A DNA stretch of 64,000 nucleotides, taken from the NCBI GenBank assembly GCA_017469925.1, contig JAFUFK010000011.1:1-64000 (forward strand), in the 5' to 3' direction. The translations under genes and the position numbers were made by a program. Positions 25,801 to 35,020 of the stretch are shown here, piece after piece (positions within the stretch are counted from its first letter, which is position 1; every line of letters starts with the position of its first letter). The notes under the pieces are model-generated. The model saw only the letters and a list, made by a program, of their open reading frames with translations, did no database searches and had not been told where the DNA came from. The stretch is from Bacteroidaceae bacterium. Its GTDB lineage: Bacteria; Bacteroidota; Bacteroidia; Bacteroidales; Bacteroidaceae.

Positions 25801-27984
25801 TTAGGCAAAAAGTACCGTGAGACCAGCCATAACGATGCTCACCATCGACATCAGTTTGATGAGGATGTTGAGCGACGGACCGCTGGTGTCCTTGAAGGGG
25901 TCGCCTACAGTGTCGCCGACGATGGTGGCCTTATGGGCAAACGAGCCCTTGCCACCAAAGTTGCCTTCCTCGACCATTTTCTTCGCATTGTCCCACGAGC
26001 CACCGGCATTGGCCATGAAAACGGCCAACGTGAAGCCGCCGGCCAGTCCGCCTACGAGCAGCCCCAATACACCGGCAACGCCAAGTATCATGCCCACGAC
26101 AATGGGGATGGCAATAGCCAGAAGCGAGGGGAATATCATCTCGTGCTGAGCAGCACGGGTACTAATCTCGACACAACGGCCATAGTCGGGGGTAGCCTTA
26201 CCCTCGAGAATGCCTGTAATCTCACGGAACTGGCGGCGCACCTCCTCTACCATCTTCTGCGCTGCACGTCCCACGGCCTCCATCGTCAGACCACAGAACA
26301 GGAAGGCGGCCATGGCACCGATGAAAGCACCAACAAGCACCTTCGGATTCATCAGGTTTACCTGGAAGTAGTTCATGAAGTCGGGTATAGTAGCCTGCGA
26401 AGCCTGAATAATTTCACCTTTCAGGCTGGTCAGCGTCATACCAGCACGCTCCATGGCAATCTTCACTTCTTCGATATACGAAGCCAGCAGAGCCAGAGCG
26501 GTCAGGGCAGCCGAACCAATGGCAAATCCCTTGCCCGTAGCTGCTGTGGTGTTGCCCAAGGCATCAAGGGCATCGGTGCGGTGACGCACTTCCTCACCCA
26601 ACTCACACATCTCGGCATTACCGCCCGCATTATCGGCTATGGGGCCATAGGCGTCGGTGGCCAGTGTGATGCCCAATGTCGAGAGCATACCTACGGCAGC
26701 AATGCCTATACCATAAAGCCCTTTAGAAAGGGCTTCGGCCGACATGTCGCTATTGAACCCATTGGCACAGAGATAACTGAGCATGATAGCTACACCTATG
26801 GTAATCACAGGAATACAAGTTGATATCATGCCCGTGCCGATACCCTTGATGATAACAGTTGCAGAACCCGTCAGACCTGCCTCCGAAATTTTCTGTGTAG
26901 GCTTGTAAGAGTGAGACGTGTAGTACTCCGTAGCCTGGCCTATGATGACACCGGCTGCCAAGCCCGTGATGACGGAGAACGACAGGCCAAGCCAATTGTC
27001 GATGTCCAACAGATAAAGGATTGCAAAGGTAGCCACGGCGATAAGCAGGGCAGCCACGTTCGTACCCACGCTGAGCGAATGGAGAAGGTCTTTCATCGTA
27101 GCACCTTCCTTCGTACGCACAAGATAGATGCCCAGAATACTGAGGAAGACACCCACGGCCGCAATGAGCATAGGAGCGATAACGGCTTTCAACTGCATTT
27201 CGGGCACCATGGCAAATGCCGTAGCACCAAGAGCTGCCGTCGAGAGTATGCTTCCGCAGTACGACTCGTAGAGGTCGGCACCCATTCCAGCCACGTCACC
27301 CACATTGTCGCCCACGTTGTCGGCAATGGTGGCGGGGTTGCGCGGGTCGTCCTCGGGGATGTCGGCCTCCACCTTACCCACAATGTCGGCCCCCACGTCG
27401 GCGGCCTTCGTATAGATGCCACCTCCCACACGGGCGAAGAGGGCCTGCGTCGAGGCACCCATGCCGAAGGTCAGCATCGTCGTGGTGATGGAGACGAGTC
27501 CGCTGTGGTCGAAGCGGTTCAGGATGAGGAACCACAAGGCAATATCGAGCAAGCCTAGGCCGACAACGGTCAAACCCATCACGGCACCCGAACGGAAGGC
27601 GATGCGTAGTCCGCCGTCCAGACTCTTTCGCGCAGCATTGGCTGTGCGGGCCGAGGCGTAGGTAGCCGTCTTCATACCGAAGAAGCCAGCCAAGCCCGAG
27701 AAGAAGCCACCCGTAAGGAAGGCAAAGGGCACCCAGGTGTTCTGGACATGCAGAACATAGGCCATAAAAGCAAAGATGACAGCCAGTACAATGAAAACAA
27801 TCAGTACCACCTTGTACTGCTGTTTCAGATAAGCCATAGCGCCGCGACGTACGTGTCCGGCAATCTCACGCATACGGGGCGTGCCCTCGTCGGCCCGCAT
27901 CATCGAGCGGAAGAAGTACCACGCCATGCTCAGTGCCACAAGGGAGGCGATGGGCACGAGCCAAAAAGCTACAGGAATGTTCAT
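25801..27984 (-). CDS. hppA: Membrane-bound pyrophosphatase, K+-dependent type
   Basis: 727 residues, about 16 membrane helices. It couples pyrophosphate hydrolysis to H+ and/or Na+ export. Substrate-site motifs are present: DVGADIVGKVEADIPEDDPR and the DNVGDNVGD cluster near residue 230, and a second Asp-rich site near DTVGDPFKDTSGP at the C-terminus. The K+-site segment is GNTTAATGKG: Ala at this position marks the K+-requiring subfamily, while K+-independent enzymes have Lys (family knowledge). Which ion is pumped is not settled by the sequence I can read. A possible -7 box (TAGATTTG on the reverse strand) is at 28024-28031. Confidence 0.94.
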   Translation of the reverse strand: MNIPVAFWLVPIASLVALSMAWYFFRSMMRADEGTPRMREIAGHVRRGAMAYLKQQYKVVLIVFIVLAVIFAFMAYVLHVQNTWVPFAFLTGGFFSGLAGFFGMKTATYASARTANAARKSLDGGLRIAFRSGAVMGLTVVGLGLLDIALWFLILNRFDHSGLVSITTTMLTFGMGASTQALFARVGGGIYTKAADVGADIVGKVEADIPEDDPRNPATIADNVGDNVGDVAGMGADLYESYCGSILSTAALGATAFAMVPEMQLKAVIAPMLIAAVGVFLSILGIYLVRTKEGATMKDLLHSLSVGTNVAALLIAVATFAILYLLDIDNWLGLSFSVITGLAAGVIIGQATEYYTSHSYKPTQKISEAGLTGSATVIIKGIGTGMISTCIPVITIGVAIMLSYLCANGFNSDMSAEALSKGLYGIGIAAVGMLSTLGITLATDAYGPIADNAGGNAEMCELGEEVRHRTDALDALGNTTAATGKGFAIGSAALTALALLASYIEEVKIAMERAGMTLTSLKGEIIQASQATIPDFMNYFQVNLMNPKVLVGAFIGAMAAFLFCGLTMEAVGRAAQKMVEEVRRQFREITGILEGKATPDYGRCVEISTRAAQHEMIFPSLLAIAIPIVVGMILGVAGVLGLLVGGLAGGFTLAVFMANAGGSWDNAKKMVEEGNFGGKGSFAHKATIVGDTVGDPFKDTSGPSLNILIKLMSMVSIVMAGLTVLFA

Positions 27985-28095
27985 AGTGTTTAGATTTATG
28001 AGGTTAATTTGCTATTCCTATGGCAAATCTAAACATTTTTTCACAAACACGGTGCATAAAAGGGGGAGAAAATCATCATTCGCCCCCCAGAAGGG

Positions 28096-28734
28096 CTATT
28101 TTTCGACGCGAAAGCCCCGAATCAGGCAGTGGCTCCATGTCGTTCGGAAGCCAAACCACCCACGCTGGAGGGGCTCGGGGTCGGCGTAGTCAAAGAGCAG
28201 TTCTTCATTTATATAATAACGCGTGCGCGAGGTGGTAGCCTCGATGCGGATGCGATACCACTCATTGGGCCGAAGCAGGTGGGCAGAGTCGGTGTATTCT
28301 GCCAAGAGAGGGGGGTGCGGCCGTCCATTGTAGCGGCGGAAGCGGGTTGTCGTATTCCAGTTCCCCCCATAGCCCACGTAATAGAGCTGAAGGCTTGAAG
28401 CCTGGGCAAAGACTCCGTTGCGCTCAGTAATGCGCGTCAGCACATTGCCATCGGGCACGGTTGGGTCGGTGGCCAGCCAGAAGCAGTTGAGGTCGGAGAG
28501 GCGGTCGGTAGAATCGCGCTGAACGACCATGGCCTCGTAGTGTAGGGTAAAAGGTACGCTTATCGGCTGGCGCCACCAAAGCGTAAGGCCAGCCGATGTG
28601 TGTATCTCGACGGAGTCGTCGTACACCAAGAGATGGGTGTCAGCACTTTCGGCCTCCACCTCCCACAGGTTTTGTGCCTGAGTGGCGAAGGCCGAAAGTA
28701 CAAGGGTCAGCAGAACGAGTATTGTTTTCTGCAT
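28096..28734 (-). CDS. Secreted DUF6250-like (concanavalin-fold) protein
   Basis: 212 residues. The signal peptide ends SAFATQA, leaving Gln as predicted mature N-terminus. The mature part reads as a beta-sandwich (LTLWWRQPISVPFTLHYEAM, RIRIEATTSRTRYYINEELL, GWFGFRTTWSHCLIRGFRV), resembling DUF6250/LamG-type domains often found with polysaccharide-degrading enzymes. No catalytic residues are evident. It lies 16 bp downstream of the lipoprotein gene on the same strand and near the GH43 gene, so a glycan-related role is plausible. Confidence 0.65.
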   Translation of the reverse strand: MQKTILVLLTLVLSAFATQAQNLWEVEAESADTHLLVYDDSVEIHTSAGLTLWWRQPISVPFTLHYEAMVVQRDSTDRLSDLNCFWLATDPTVPDGNVLTRITERNGVFAQASSLQLYYVGYGGNWNTTTRFRRYNGRPHPPLLAEYTDSAHLLRPNEWYRIRIEATTSRTRYYINEELLFDYADPEPLQRGWFGFRTTWSHCLIRGFRVEK

Positions 28735-28750
28735 CTTTCCGTATCAGGTG

Positions 28751-29746
28751 TCAGCGGCGCGTAGTCGTCGAACGGCTGCCACGTGTACTGGTGGTCGGAG
28801 TCGTGTTGCCCGAACGAGTGCCCGTCTGCGTACCGGTCTGTGTTTGCGTGCCGGTTTGCGTCGTCGAACGGCTGCCACGCGTACTAGTGGTCGGAGTCGT
28901 GTTACCCGAGCGAGTGCCCGTCTGCGTACCGGTCTGTGTCTGCGTCCGTGTGCGGGAGGAGGTGCTGCTGGGCTGCGTCGTAGTAGTTGTGGTAGTCTGC
29001 CCACCGCGGGTCGAGCGGTTGTTTATCTGCGGCGAGTGCGTGTTGCCACTATTGTCGCGATAGCGCGGGTCAGACTCACGGTTGTTGCTGTTGCGGTTGT
29101 TGTAGTTGTTGTAGTCGGGCTTCTGGTTGCGGTCGCGCAGGTTCGAACCGAAGTCGTTGCGGCGTCCCTCATTGAAGGTGCGTGAACCAGTGATTCTCGT
29201 GTCGCCCATGTAGCGCTCGTGCTGGTAGCGATTGTTGTAGAAGCCGTTGGTGTAATACGTATGGCTGTGGGCACCATGGTACGACTTGAAGATTGTGGGC
29301 GCATCGTAGTAGTAGAACGAACGGTTGCTGTAGATGGTATATACACGGAAGTTCCATGAGCCACCCGACGTATAGATAGGACGATAGAAGTACTCCCTCG
29401 ACATGAAGCGCAGGTACTGGCTGCGGGTCATGATGCAGCTCAGGTCGGCGTTACGATAGTCGAGATAGCGGTAATAAGCATTGATGGCATCGTAGTAGCC
29501 ATAAGCCACATCGGGCATGAAACTCGATACGTAATAGATGAAGTCGTAGTTGATTTCGTAGCAGTCCTCGTACTGCATGGGCGTAAAGTCGAGTTCGTAA
29601 GCCATGCGGTCGGTCAGGAAGCGTGCGTGGGTACGAATCTTGCTTACCGACATCGAGGATGTTGCTGCTACGGGGGTCGTGGTTGTCACACACCCTTGGA
29701 AGAGGCTCATCAGCATAAAGGCTGTCAGAAGGATTGTCTTTTTCAT
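28751..29746 (-). CDS. Lipoprotein with Tyr-rich core and Thr/Gln/Gly-rich repeat tail
   Basis: 331 residues. Lipobox LFQGCVTT. Residues 25-190 are rich in Tyr, Arg and Asn (EYFYRPIYTSGGSW, SNRSFYYYDAP). From about 190 the chain is low-complexity, and the last ~75 residues contain two near-identical 32-residue copies carrying TGTRSGNTTPTTSTRGSRST (96 bp at DNA level). I do not recognise the family. Such tails are often disordered, surface-exposed or O-glycosylated in Bacteroidetes. The DNA duplication could vary in copy number. Confidence 0.65.
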   Translation of the reverse strand: MKKTILLTAFMLMSLFQGCVTTTTPVAATSSMSVSKIRTHARFLTDRMAYELDFTPMQYEDCYEINYDFIYYVSSFMPDVAYGYYDAINAYYRYLDYRNADLSCIMTRSQYLRFMSREYFYRPIYTSGGSWNFRVYTIYSNRSFYYYDAPTIFKSYHGAHSHTYYTNGFYNNRYQHERYMGDTRITGSRTFNEGRRNDFGSNLRDRNQKPDYNNYNNRNSNNRESDPRYRDNSGNTHSPQINNRSTRGGQTTTTTTTQPSSTSSRTRTQTQTGTQTGTRSGNTTPTTSTRGSRSTTQTGTQTQTGTQTGTRSGNTTPTTSTRGSRSTTTRR

Positions 29747-29831
29747 CGTTCTTTAGTTTTAAGGGTTCAACATCCAGTAACCAATCTCTGATTATAGGAT
29801 GCTTTTTTCTTATTTTGTTTAATTCTCGACG

Positions 29832-30890
29832 TTATTTTTTAGATTTTTTCACTTTTACGGGCCTGACCCCTTCATGGGTGGGACGGACGCGACGAATCGT
29901 GCCGTCGGCATTGAACTCCATACGGTCGATGCACACCTGACGATGGAAGCCCGGGCCATGGGGTTCGGGCAGCAGATAGTCTTTGTTGATGCGGTGATAG
30001 ACAATGTACCACTCGTCACGACCAGGCACTTGCAGGACACTGTTGTGGGCCGGTCCGTAGATTTCCTTATCAGGGTCCTGAATAAGGACGATGGGGTCGT
30101 CGGCCACCGTGATGGGTCCCAAGGGCGAGTCGCTGGTGCCATAGGCCACATGGTAATTGGGCGAACCCGTGTCATCGACACTCCAAAGGAAATAGTACTT
30201 GCCTCCACGATAGAATACATAGGCACCCTCACGGAACTGGTAGTCGCGTAACGAGCCACCGCGAGGTGTCAGCACACGGGTGGTACCAGGGACGAGCGAG
30301 ACCATGTCGTCGGCCAACTCGGCACCGGCCATATAGCCATTGCCCCAGTAGAGGTAACTCTTTCCCGTCTGCGGGTCGGTGAACACATCGACATCAATCT
30401 GCTGGCCGCCACGCACGCCTTCGGGACGCTCGTCCACCAAGGGACGGCCCAAATCGACGAAGGGTCCCGTCGGGCTGTCGCTCACGGCCACGCCAATGGA
30501 CTTGCGGTCCCTGGCCTTGTCGTGACCACTGAAGTAGAAGTAGTACTTGTACGACCCGTCCGGTTGCCGTTTCTCCTCGATACAGGGTGCCCAGGCATTG
30601 CCCGTGGCCCAAGCGACCTGTGAGGTCCCCAGGTCGAGCATGATACCCTCGTGGCGCCAGTTGGTCAGGTCCTTACTCGAAAATACGGTGAAGTAGTATC
30701 CGCCCCACCCTGGCGCACCATCGGTAGTCGAATAGATGTAGAACCTGCCCGTCTGGTGCGAGTAGAGCACTTCGGGGTCAGCATGGAACTCGGGGAGGAT
30801 GGGATTTCCCGAGGTCCGCTGCTTTTTCTCTTTGGCTTGCAGCCCTGCCGTAATCAGCAGGGCTGCAAGTATCACAATAGTCTTCTTCAT
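29832..30890 (-). CDS. Glycoside hydrolase family 43 protein, secreted
   Basis: 352 residues. The signal peptide ends ITAGLQA. The five-bladed propeller has the three GH43 acidic residues: Asp in FHADPEV (base), Asp in QIDVDVF (pKa modulator) and Glu in FREGAYVF (acid). Members cleave beta-xylosides, arabinofuranosides or arabinans; which one cannot be told here. The start codon overlaps the stop of the 1367-residue gene by 4 bp, so the two are translated together. xylB and xylA in the same window fit pentose use. Confidence 0.88.
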   Translation of the reverse strand: MKKTIVILAALLITAGLQAKEKKQRTSGNPILPEFHADPEVLYSHQTGRFYIYSTTDGAPGWGGYYFTVFSSKDLTNWRHEGIMLDLGTSQVAWATGNAWAPCIEEKRQPDGSYKYYFYFSGHDKARDRKSIGVAVSDSPTGPFVDLGRPLVDERPEGVRGGQQIDVDVFTDPQTGKSYLYWGNGYMAGAELADDMVSLVPGTTRVLTPRGGSLRDYQFREGAYVFYRGGKYYFLWSVDDTGSPNYHVAYGTSDSPLGPITVADDPIVLIQDPDKEIYGPAHNSVLQVPGRDEWYIVYHRINKDYLLPEPHGPGFHRQVCIDRMEFNADGTIRRVRPTHEGVRPVKVKKSKK

Positions 30891-33800
30891 TTTACAAGAA
30901 CCTTACGAACAGAGCCATCAGCCATACGGACGATATTGATGCCACGCTGCAACGTATTCAGGCGGGCACCGCTCAGCGAGTAGATGCCGGCAGGCATGGC
31001 GGCAGGCCTTACGGCCACCTCTTCGACACCCGTCAGCAGGTCAACATTGTTGCCGCTTCCATAGTAGTAGAGATTCCATTCGCCTACAACTTCGTAGTCG
31101 TTGGCCAGCACCTTAGTCTTCTTCAGGCCGATGCGCACATTGCCGTCAGCACCTACGTAGAAGGGAAGTTCGTTCAGATAGTACCCGGCCTTAAAGTAAG
31201 CCACCGTCGGGGTTGTACCGTCAGGGGCATACTTGCCATTGCTCAGGGTGTAGCACTTCACGTCATCCACGGGTTCATCAGTAGCATCCTCACAGAGGTT
31301 CATGACGGGCTTCGAATACGTCTCGTCGGCAGTCTTGGCATAGAAGGTCGTCAAGTGCGTTTCTTCGCCTCTAGCAATACGATCTTCCTCCTCGTTGTAG
31401 TAACCTGCACGATAGTAGGTGTGGACGGTTACCTTATACGTACCCTCACGCAGACCGGAAAGGTCCTGATAGAGATCGATGCCGGCACGGTTGTACGAGA
31501 CGGTGTTCTCCTTATAGCCGTTCATGGCACTCGTTACCCAGCCATCGATGGTCTGCGAATTTTTATCGCCGCGGTCGGGGTCGAACTTGTTATTGACGAT
31601 GAGCGACGACATGTCTTGTTCGTCAGCCAGGCCTTCCTGTTCCTCGCCCATATACCAAAGTTTCCATTCGCCCACGACCTCATAGTCGTTGGCATAGGTT
31701 TCCTTCTTCGACAGGCCTATCGTCACCTCGCCGTCCTCGGGAACAGTAAAGCGCAACTCGTTCAAATAGTAGCCAGCCTTGAAGTAGGCAGCCGTAGGCG
31801 ACGTGCCGTCGGGAGCATACTTGCCATTGCTCAGCGTATAGCACTTCACATCATCGACGGGCTGGTCGGTAGCATCTTCGTAGAGGTTCATCACCTTGGT
31901 CTCGAAGCGGTCGGCACTCGTCTGGGCATACAGGGTGGTCAGGTGAGTCTCCTCGCCATTTGCCACGCGGGTCTCTTCCTCGTTATAGTAACCCGCACGA
32001 TAGTAGGTGTGGACGGTTACCTTGTACTTGCCCTTTGGCAGACCAGTCAGTTTCTGGTTCAGTTCGAAGGGAGCACGGTTATACGATACGGTATATTCCT
32101 TATAGCCGTTCATGGCAGTCGTTGTCCAGCCATCGATGGTGCCGTCGTTCTTCGAACCACGATCGGGGTCGAAGTTGCTGTTGACAATAGCCGACGTGTA
32201 GTCCACGGGATTCTCCTCCGAAGCTTCGCCATCGGGGAACAGGATGTTGACTACCATTGCATTCAGGTTTGCTGTTGCCTCTTCGGCTTCGGCAGAGCTG
32301 TAGGCCTGAGTCTGATAGGCATCCATACACTCGTTGTAGAGGGCTTTTGCCTTTTTTATGACATCGGCACCGGCCGTCGTGTTGCCCAGGATAGCCTGAT
32401 CGAGATTGAACAGGGCCACCGCAAGTTTCTGATAGATGGAGGTACCTTCCTCCACGGCCTCTATCTTTTCCTTCAGGTCAATCAGTGCATTGTAGAGGTC
32501 CTCGTCGGCACACTCCGAAGCATAGGTGGCAGCAGTTTCCATTGCATCAAGTTCTGGTTTGCCACAATAGTTCGAGAGCAGTTCGTTGACGGTTACGTTC
32601 GTGTTGGAAATGACCTCACGCAGGGCCTCGACATTCTTCGAGCGGAAAATCAGCTTCACCGGACCAATCCATGCGGCAGAACCGTCGGTAACGCGCAGGT
32701 TGTTCAGGAAGCCCACCTTCATGGTGCCGTCGGTCACCAGTCCATAGACATGGCCTGCATAACGGCCTGCCTGGAAGTAGGTGTAAGCACCTTCGGCGCC
32801 ATCCTTTCCGTCGTTAGGGCCATACAAATCTTTCTCATACAGATAGTCTCCGCTTGTCAAGGGCTCTTCTGACAGGTCGTCGAGGATGCCAGGGAGCTTC
32901 GACTGGTAATTATTGATGTAGGCATAGGCCTTGGCAGCCTCTACATGCTCTGCGTTAAACTCGCCGGCATTGCCTGGACGATACAGGGCATTGTAGTCGA
33001 GTTCGTACAGACCATTTTGCAGGCCTTCCAACTCCTGATATACGTCGAACACCATGTTCCAACCCTGCAGTACGGGACGTCCGCCCGTAGGATAGGTCAG
33101 GCTCGAGGTGGTGGTCCAGCCGGTCGATTGCTCGAAGTTGGGGTTGCGCAGCAGTTCGGTGCAGTCGTCGCCGTCGGCCATGCTGTTGGCCATGGCATCG
33201 GTCAGAATCTTATTGAGATACTCCATTTCGGCCGCAATCTCCTCGGCCGAGAGTGTACCATTCTCCAGGATATAGTCGGAACTTCCGTGTCCGTTGAATC
33301 CCTCGCCCGTAGCGCCGCCGAGGTAGTCGGAAAGCAGGATTATCTCGTCCGAGTCGCTGTCCTTCGTATCCAACCACTCAAAGGCAGCGGTTATGGCTTC
33401 AAAGTACTTGGCATAGGCATCGGCACTCGTCTTCATACCCTCGAGGGCGGGGGCAAACTTCTCCAGTGCATCTATCACGTCGGCAGCAGCCGTTGCCGCT
33501 TGCAGATTGTGTTTCGCAGTCAGGTAGGCCTCATAGACCAAGTGCTGGTAGTAGAATTCTTCGCCAGCCTCCTTCAGGGCTTCATAGTCGGTACCACTCT
33601 CCAGCGCTTCCTTAGCCACGGACTGATAGGCCTCGTCGCCGGTGCCCAGATACATCATTCGCCAGTCGTCCCAGCACATCCAGTCGCCATCCAGCGTCTC
33701 TGTCTTTTGCAGCCCGATTGTCATCTTCTGTCCCGTCTTCACGATGACGTTCAACTGGGTGGGCGCATACTGTCCGGCCTTTACGAAGATGTCGGCCGTG

Positions 33801-34990
33801 TGCATGTTGTCGGGGACAAATCCCACGTTGGTCTCCACGGCTGCGCTCGAGCCCTCAGGAGCCGTTTCCGAAGCGCCGCTGCTCAGCATCGGCAGGGGAG
33901 ACTGGTGGTCCCAGACGGAGCCTGTGACATACAGTTTTCCCTTCTGCCAGGGATTTTCGCCCGTCAGTTCCAGGGTCTCCTGGTACCGGTCGGCATCCTG
34001 CTCCTTCCAGCCTGCGCGATAGAAGCCGGTCACCTGGACACGATATACACCGGCGGGGAGTTCGGGCAGTTGCTGATAGTGGTTGATATTGCCCCAATAG
34101 CGCTCGGCATTGCCATAGCTCTGGAAACCAGGTGTATCGCCACTCCAGCCGTCGTTGTTGTCCTTGTTGTACGAGGGATTTACGATGGTGGTAGAGGTGA
34201 TGTCCACAGGCTTCTCCACGGAGGCGATCTTACCAGCCAGGTTCCATGCGGCATTCTGCAACTGGTCGGTTGTGCTATTGGTATTGTTATACACGGCCGA
34301 AGCCTCGGCGACGTCTGCTCCGCTGGCCTTGGCCGTCTCTATGATCTCTCCCAGTGCAAGGGCAGCATTATAGCGTTTCGTCTCGCTCACATAGGTGTCG
34401 TAGTCGGCGGGCAGGACGAACACCCAACGCGAGTACCAATCGTCGTCGCCAAAGCGGTCGTCCACCTCGGGGCATCCAAGATACAGACGCAGGTCGTCGG
34501 TCACGGGCTTCATGCCGATGAAGTAGCTGCCATACAAGTCGTAGCTCAGGTTCTCGTTGTTCTTTGCAGGCTGGAACTTATATACGTTGTCGCCCACGTT
34601 AACGAACAGGAATCCGCCATATTTCTTCACTTCGTCCGTGTCTATCAGACGATCTACCCAGAAGTTCGACACGCCATCCATGAACATGTATTCCCGGGTG
34701 TTGCCATGGGCCTCGACATAGTTTCCGATGCGATAGGTCTCCCCGTCCCAGACGACATCGTCGAACTCAAACTTCTCCAGCCATATCTTGTGGCCGGTAG
34801 AGGTCACAATGCTGGCGCGCGTGCCCCAATCGTTGGCTCCGGCGAGGAATCCTTCCGCATCGAGGTTATAGAGGTAGTACTCGGTACCCACCGTCAGGGG
34901 CTGGGTCTTCAGAGTGGGTTTTGTCCACTGGCCATAAGCGACTGTGACCAGCATCATGCTCAGCAGAGCAGACAGTAGTTTTTTCATCAT
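30887..34990 (-). CDS. Large secreted modular protein, T9SS-type tail
   Basis: 1367 residues. The signal peptide ends VTVAYG with Gln next. The N-terminal module opens EYYLYNLDAEGFLAG. Carbohydrate-binding-like modules with the pattern LPxGxYxVxVxxFYRAG occur near residues 265-450 and 615-800, and twice near 927-1120 and 1122-1315. The last two are close copies, sharing SNGKYAPDGT and YFKAGYYLNEL. Helical linkers lie between. The tail (GIYSLSGARLNTLQRGINIV..VLVK) resembles T9SS type A signals. No enzyme domain is apparent, so glycan binding is the best guess, supported by coupling to the GH43 gene. Confidence 0.8.
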   Translation of the reverse strand: MMKKLLSALLSMMLVTVAYGQWTKPTLKTQPLTVGTEYYLYNLDAEGFLAGANDWGTRASIVTSTGHKIWLEKFEFDDVVWDGETYRIGNYVEAHGNTREYMFMDGVSNFWVDRLIDTDEVKKYGGFLFVNVGDNVYKFQPAKNNENLSYDLYGSYFIGMKPVTDDLRLYLGCPEVDDRFGDDDWYSRWVFVLPADYDTYVSETKRYNAALALGEIIETAKASGADVAEASAVYNNTNSTTDQLQNAAWNLAGKIASVEKPVDITSTTIVNPSYNKDNNDGWSGDTPGFQSYGNAERYWGNINHYQQLPELPAGVYRVQVTGFYRAGWKEQDADRYQETLELTGENPWQKGKLYVTGSVWDHQSPLPMLSSGASETAPEGSSAAVETNVGFVPDNMHTADIFVKAGQYAPTQLNVIVKTGQKMTIGLQKTETLDGDWMCWDDWRMMYLGTGDEAYQSVAKEALESGTDYEALKEAGEEFYYQHLVYEAYLTAKHNLQAATAAADVIDALEKFAPALEGMKTSADAYAKYFEAITAAFEWLDTKDSDSDEIILLSDYLGGATGEGFNGHGSSDYILENGTLSAEEIAAEMEYLNKILTDAMANSMADGDDCTELLRNPNFEQSTGWTTTSSLTYPTGGRPVLQGWNMVFDVYQELEGLQNGLYELDYNALYRPGNAGEFNAEHVEAAKAYAYINNYQSKLPGILDDLSEEPLTSGDYLYEKDLYGPNDGKDGAEGAYTYFQAGRYAGHVYGLVTDGTMKVGFLNNLRVTDGSAAWIGPVKLIFRSKNVEALREVISNTNVTVNELLSNYCGKPELDAMETAATYASECADEDLYNALIDLKEKIEAVEEGTSIYQKLAVALFNLDQAILGNTTAGADVIKKAKALYNECMDAYQTQAYSSAEAEEATANLNAMVVNILFPDGEASEENPVDYTSAIVNSNFDPDRGSKNDGTIDGWTTTAMNGYKEYTVSYNRAPFELNQKLTGLPKGKYKVTVHTYYRAGYYNEEETRVANGEETHLTTLYAQTSADRFETKVMNLYEDATDQPVDDVKCYTLSNGKYAPDGTSPTAAYFKAGYYLNELRFTVPEDGEVTIGLSKKETYANDYEVVGEWKLWYMGEEQEGLADEQDMSSLIVNNKFDPDRGDKNSQTIDGWVTSAMNGYKENTVSYNRAGIDLYQDLSGLREGTYKVTVHTYYRAGYYNEEEDRIARGEETHLTTFYAKTADETYSKPVMNLCEDATDEPVDDVKCYTLSNGKYAPDGTTPTVAYFKAGYYLNELPFYVGADGNVRIGLKKTKVLANDYEVVGEWNLYYYGSGNNVDLLTGVEEVAVRPAAMPAGIYSLSGARLNTLQRGINIVRMADGSVRKVLVK

Positions 34991-35020
34991 AGTATTAGTT
35001 TAGTTTGGTAGTTATATTAG

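Noticed and set aside
32945-34978. Open frame opposite the 1367-residue gene (677 codons)
   Set aside because: Shadow of a gene with clear signal peptide and modules.
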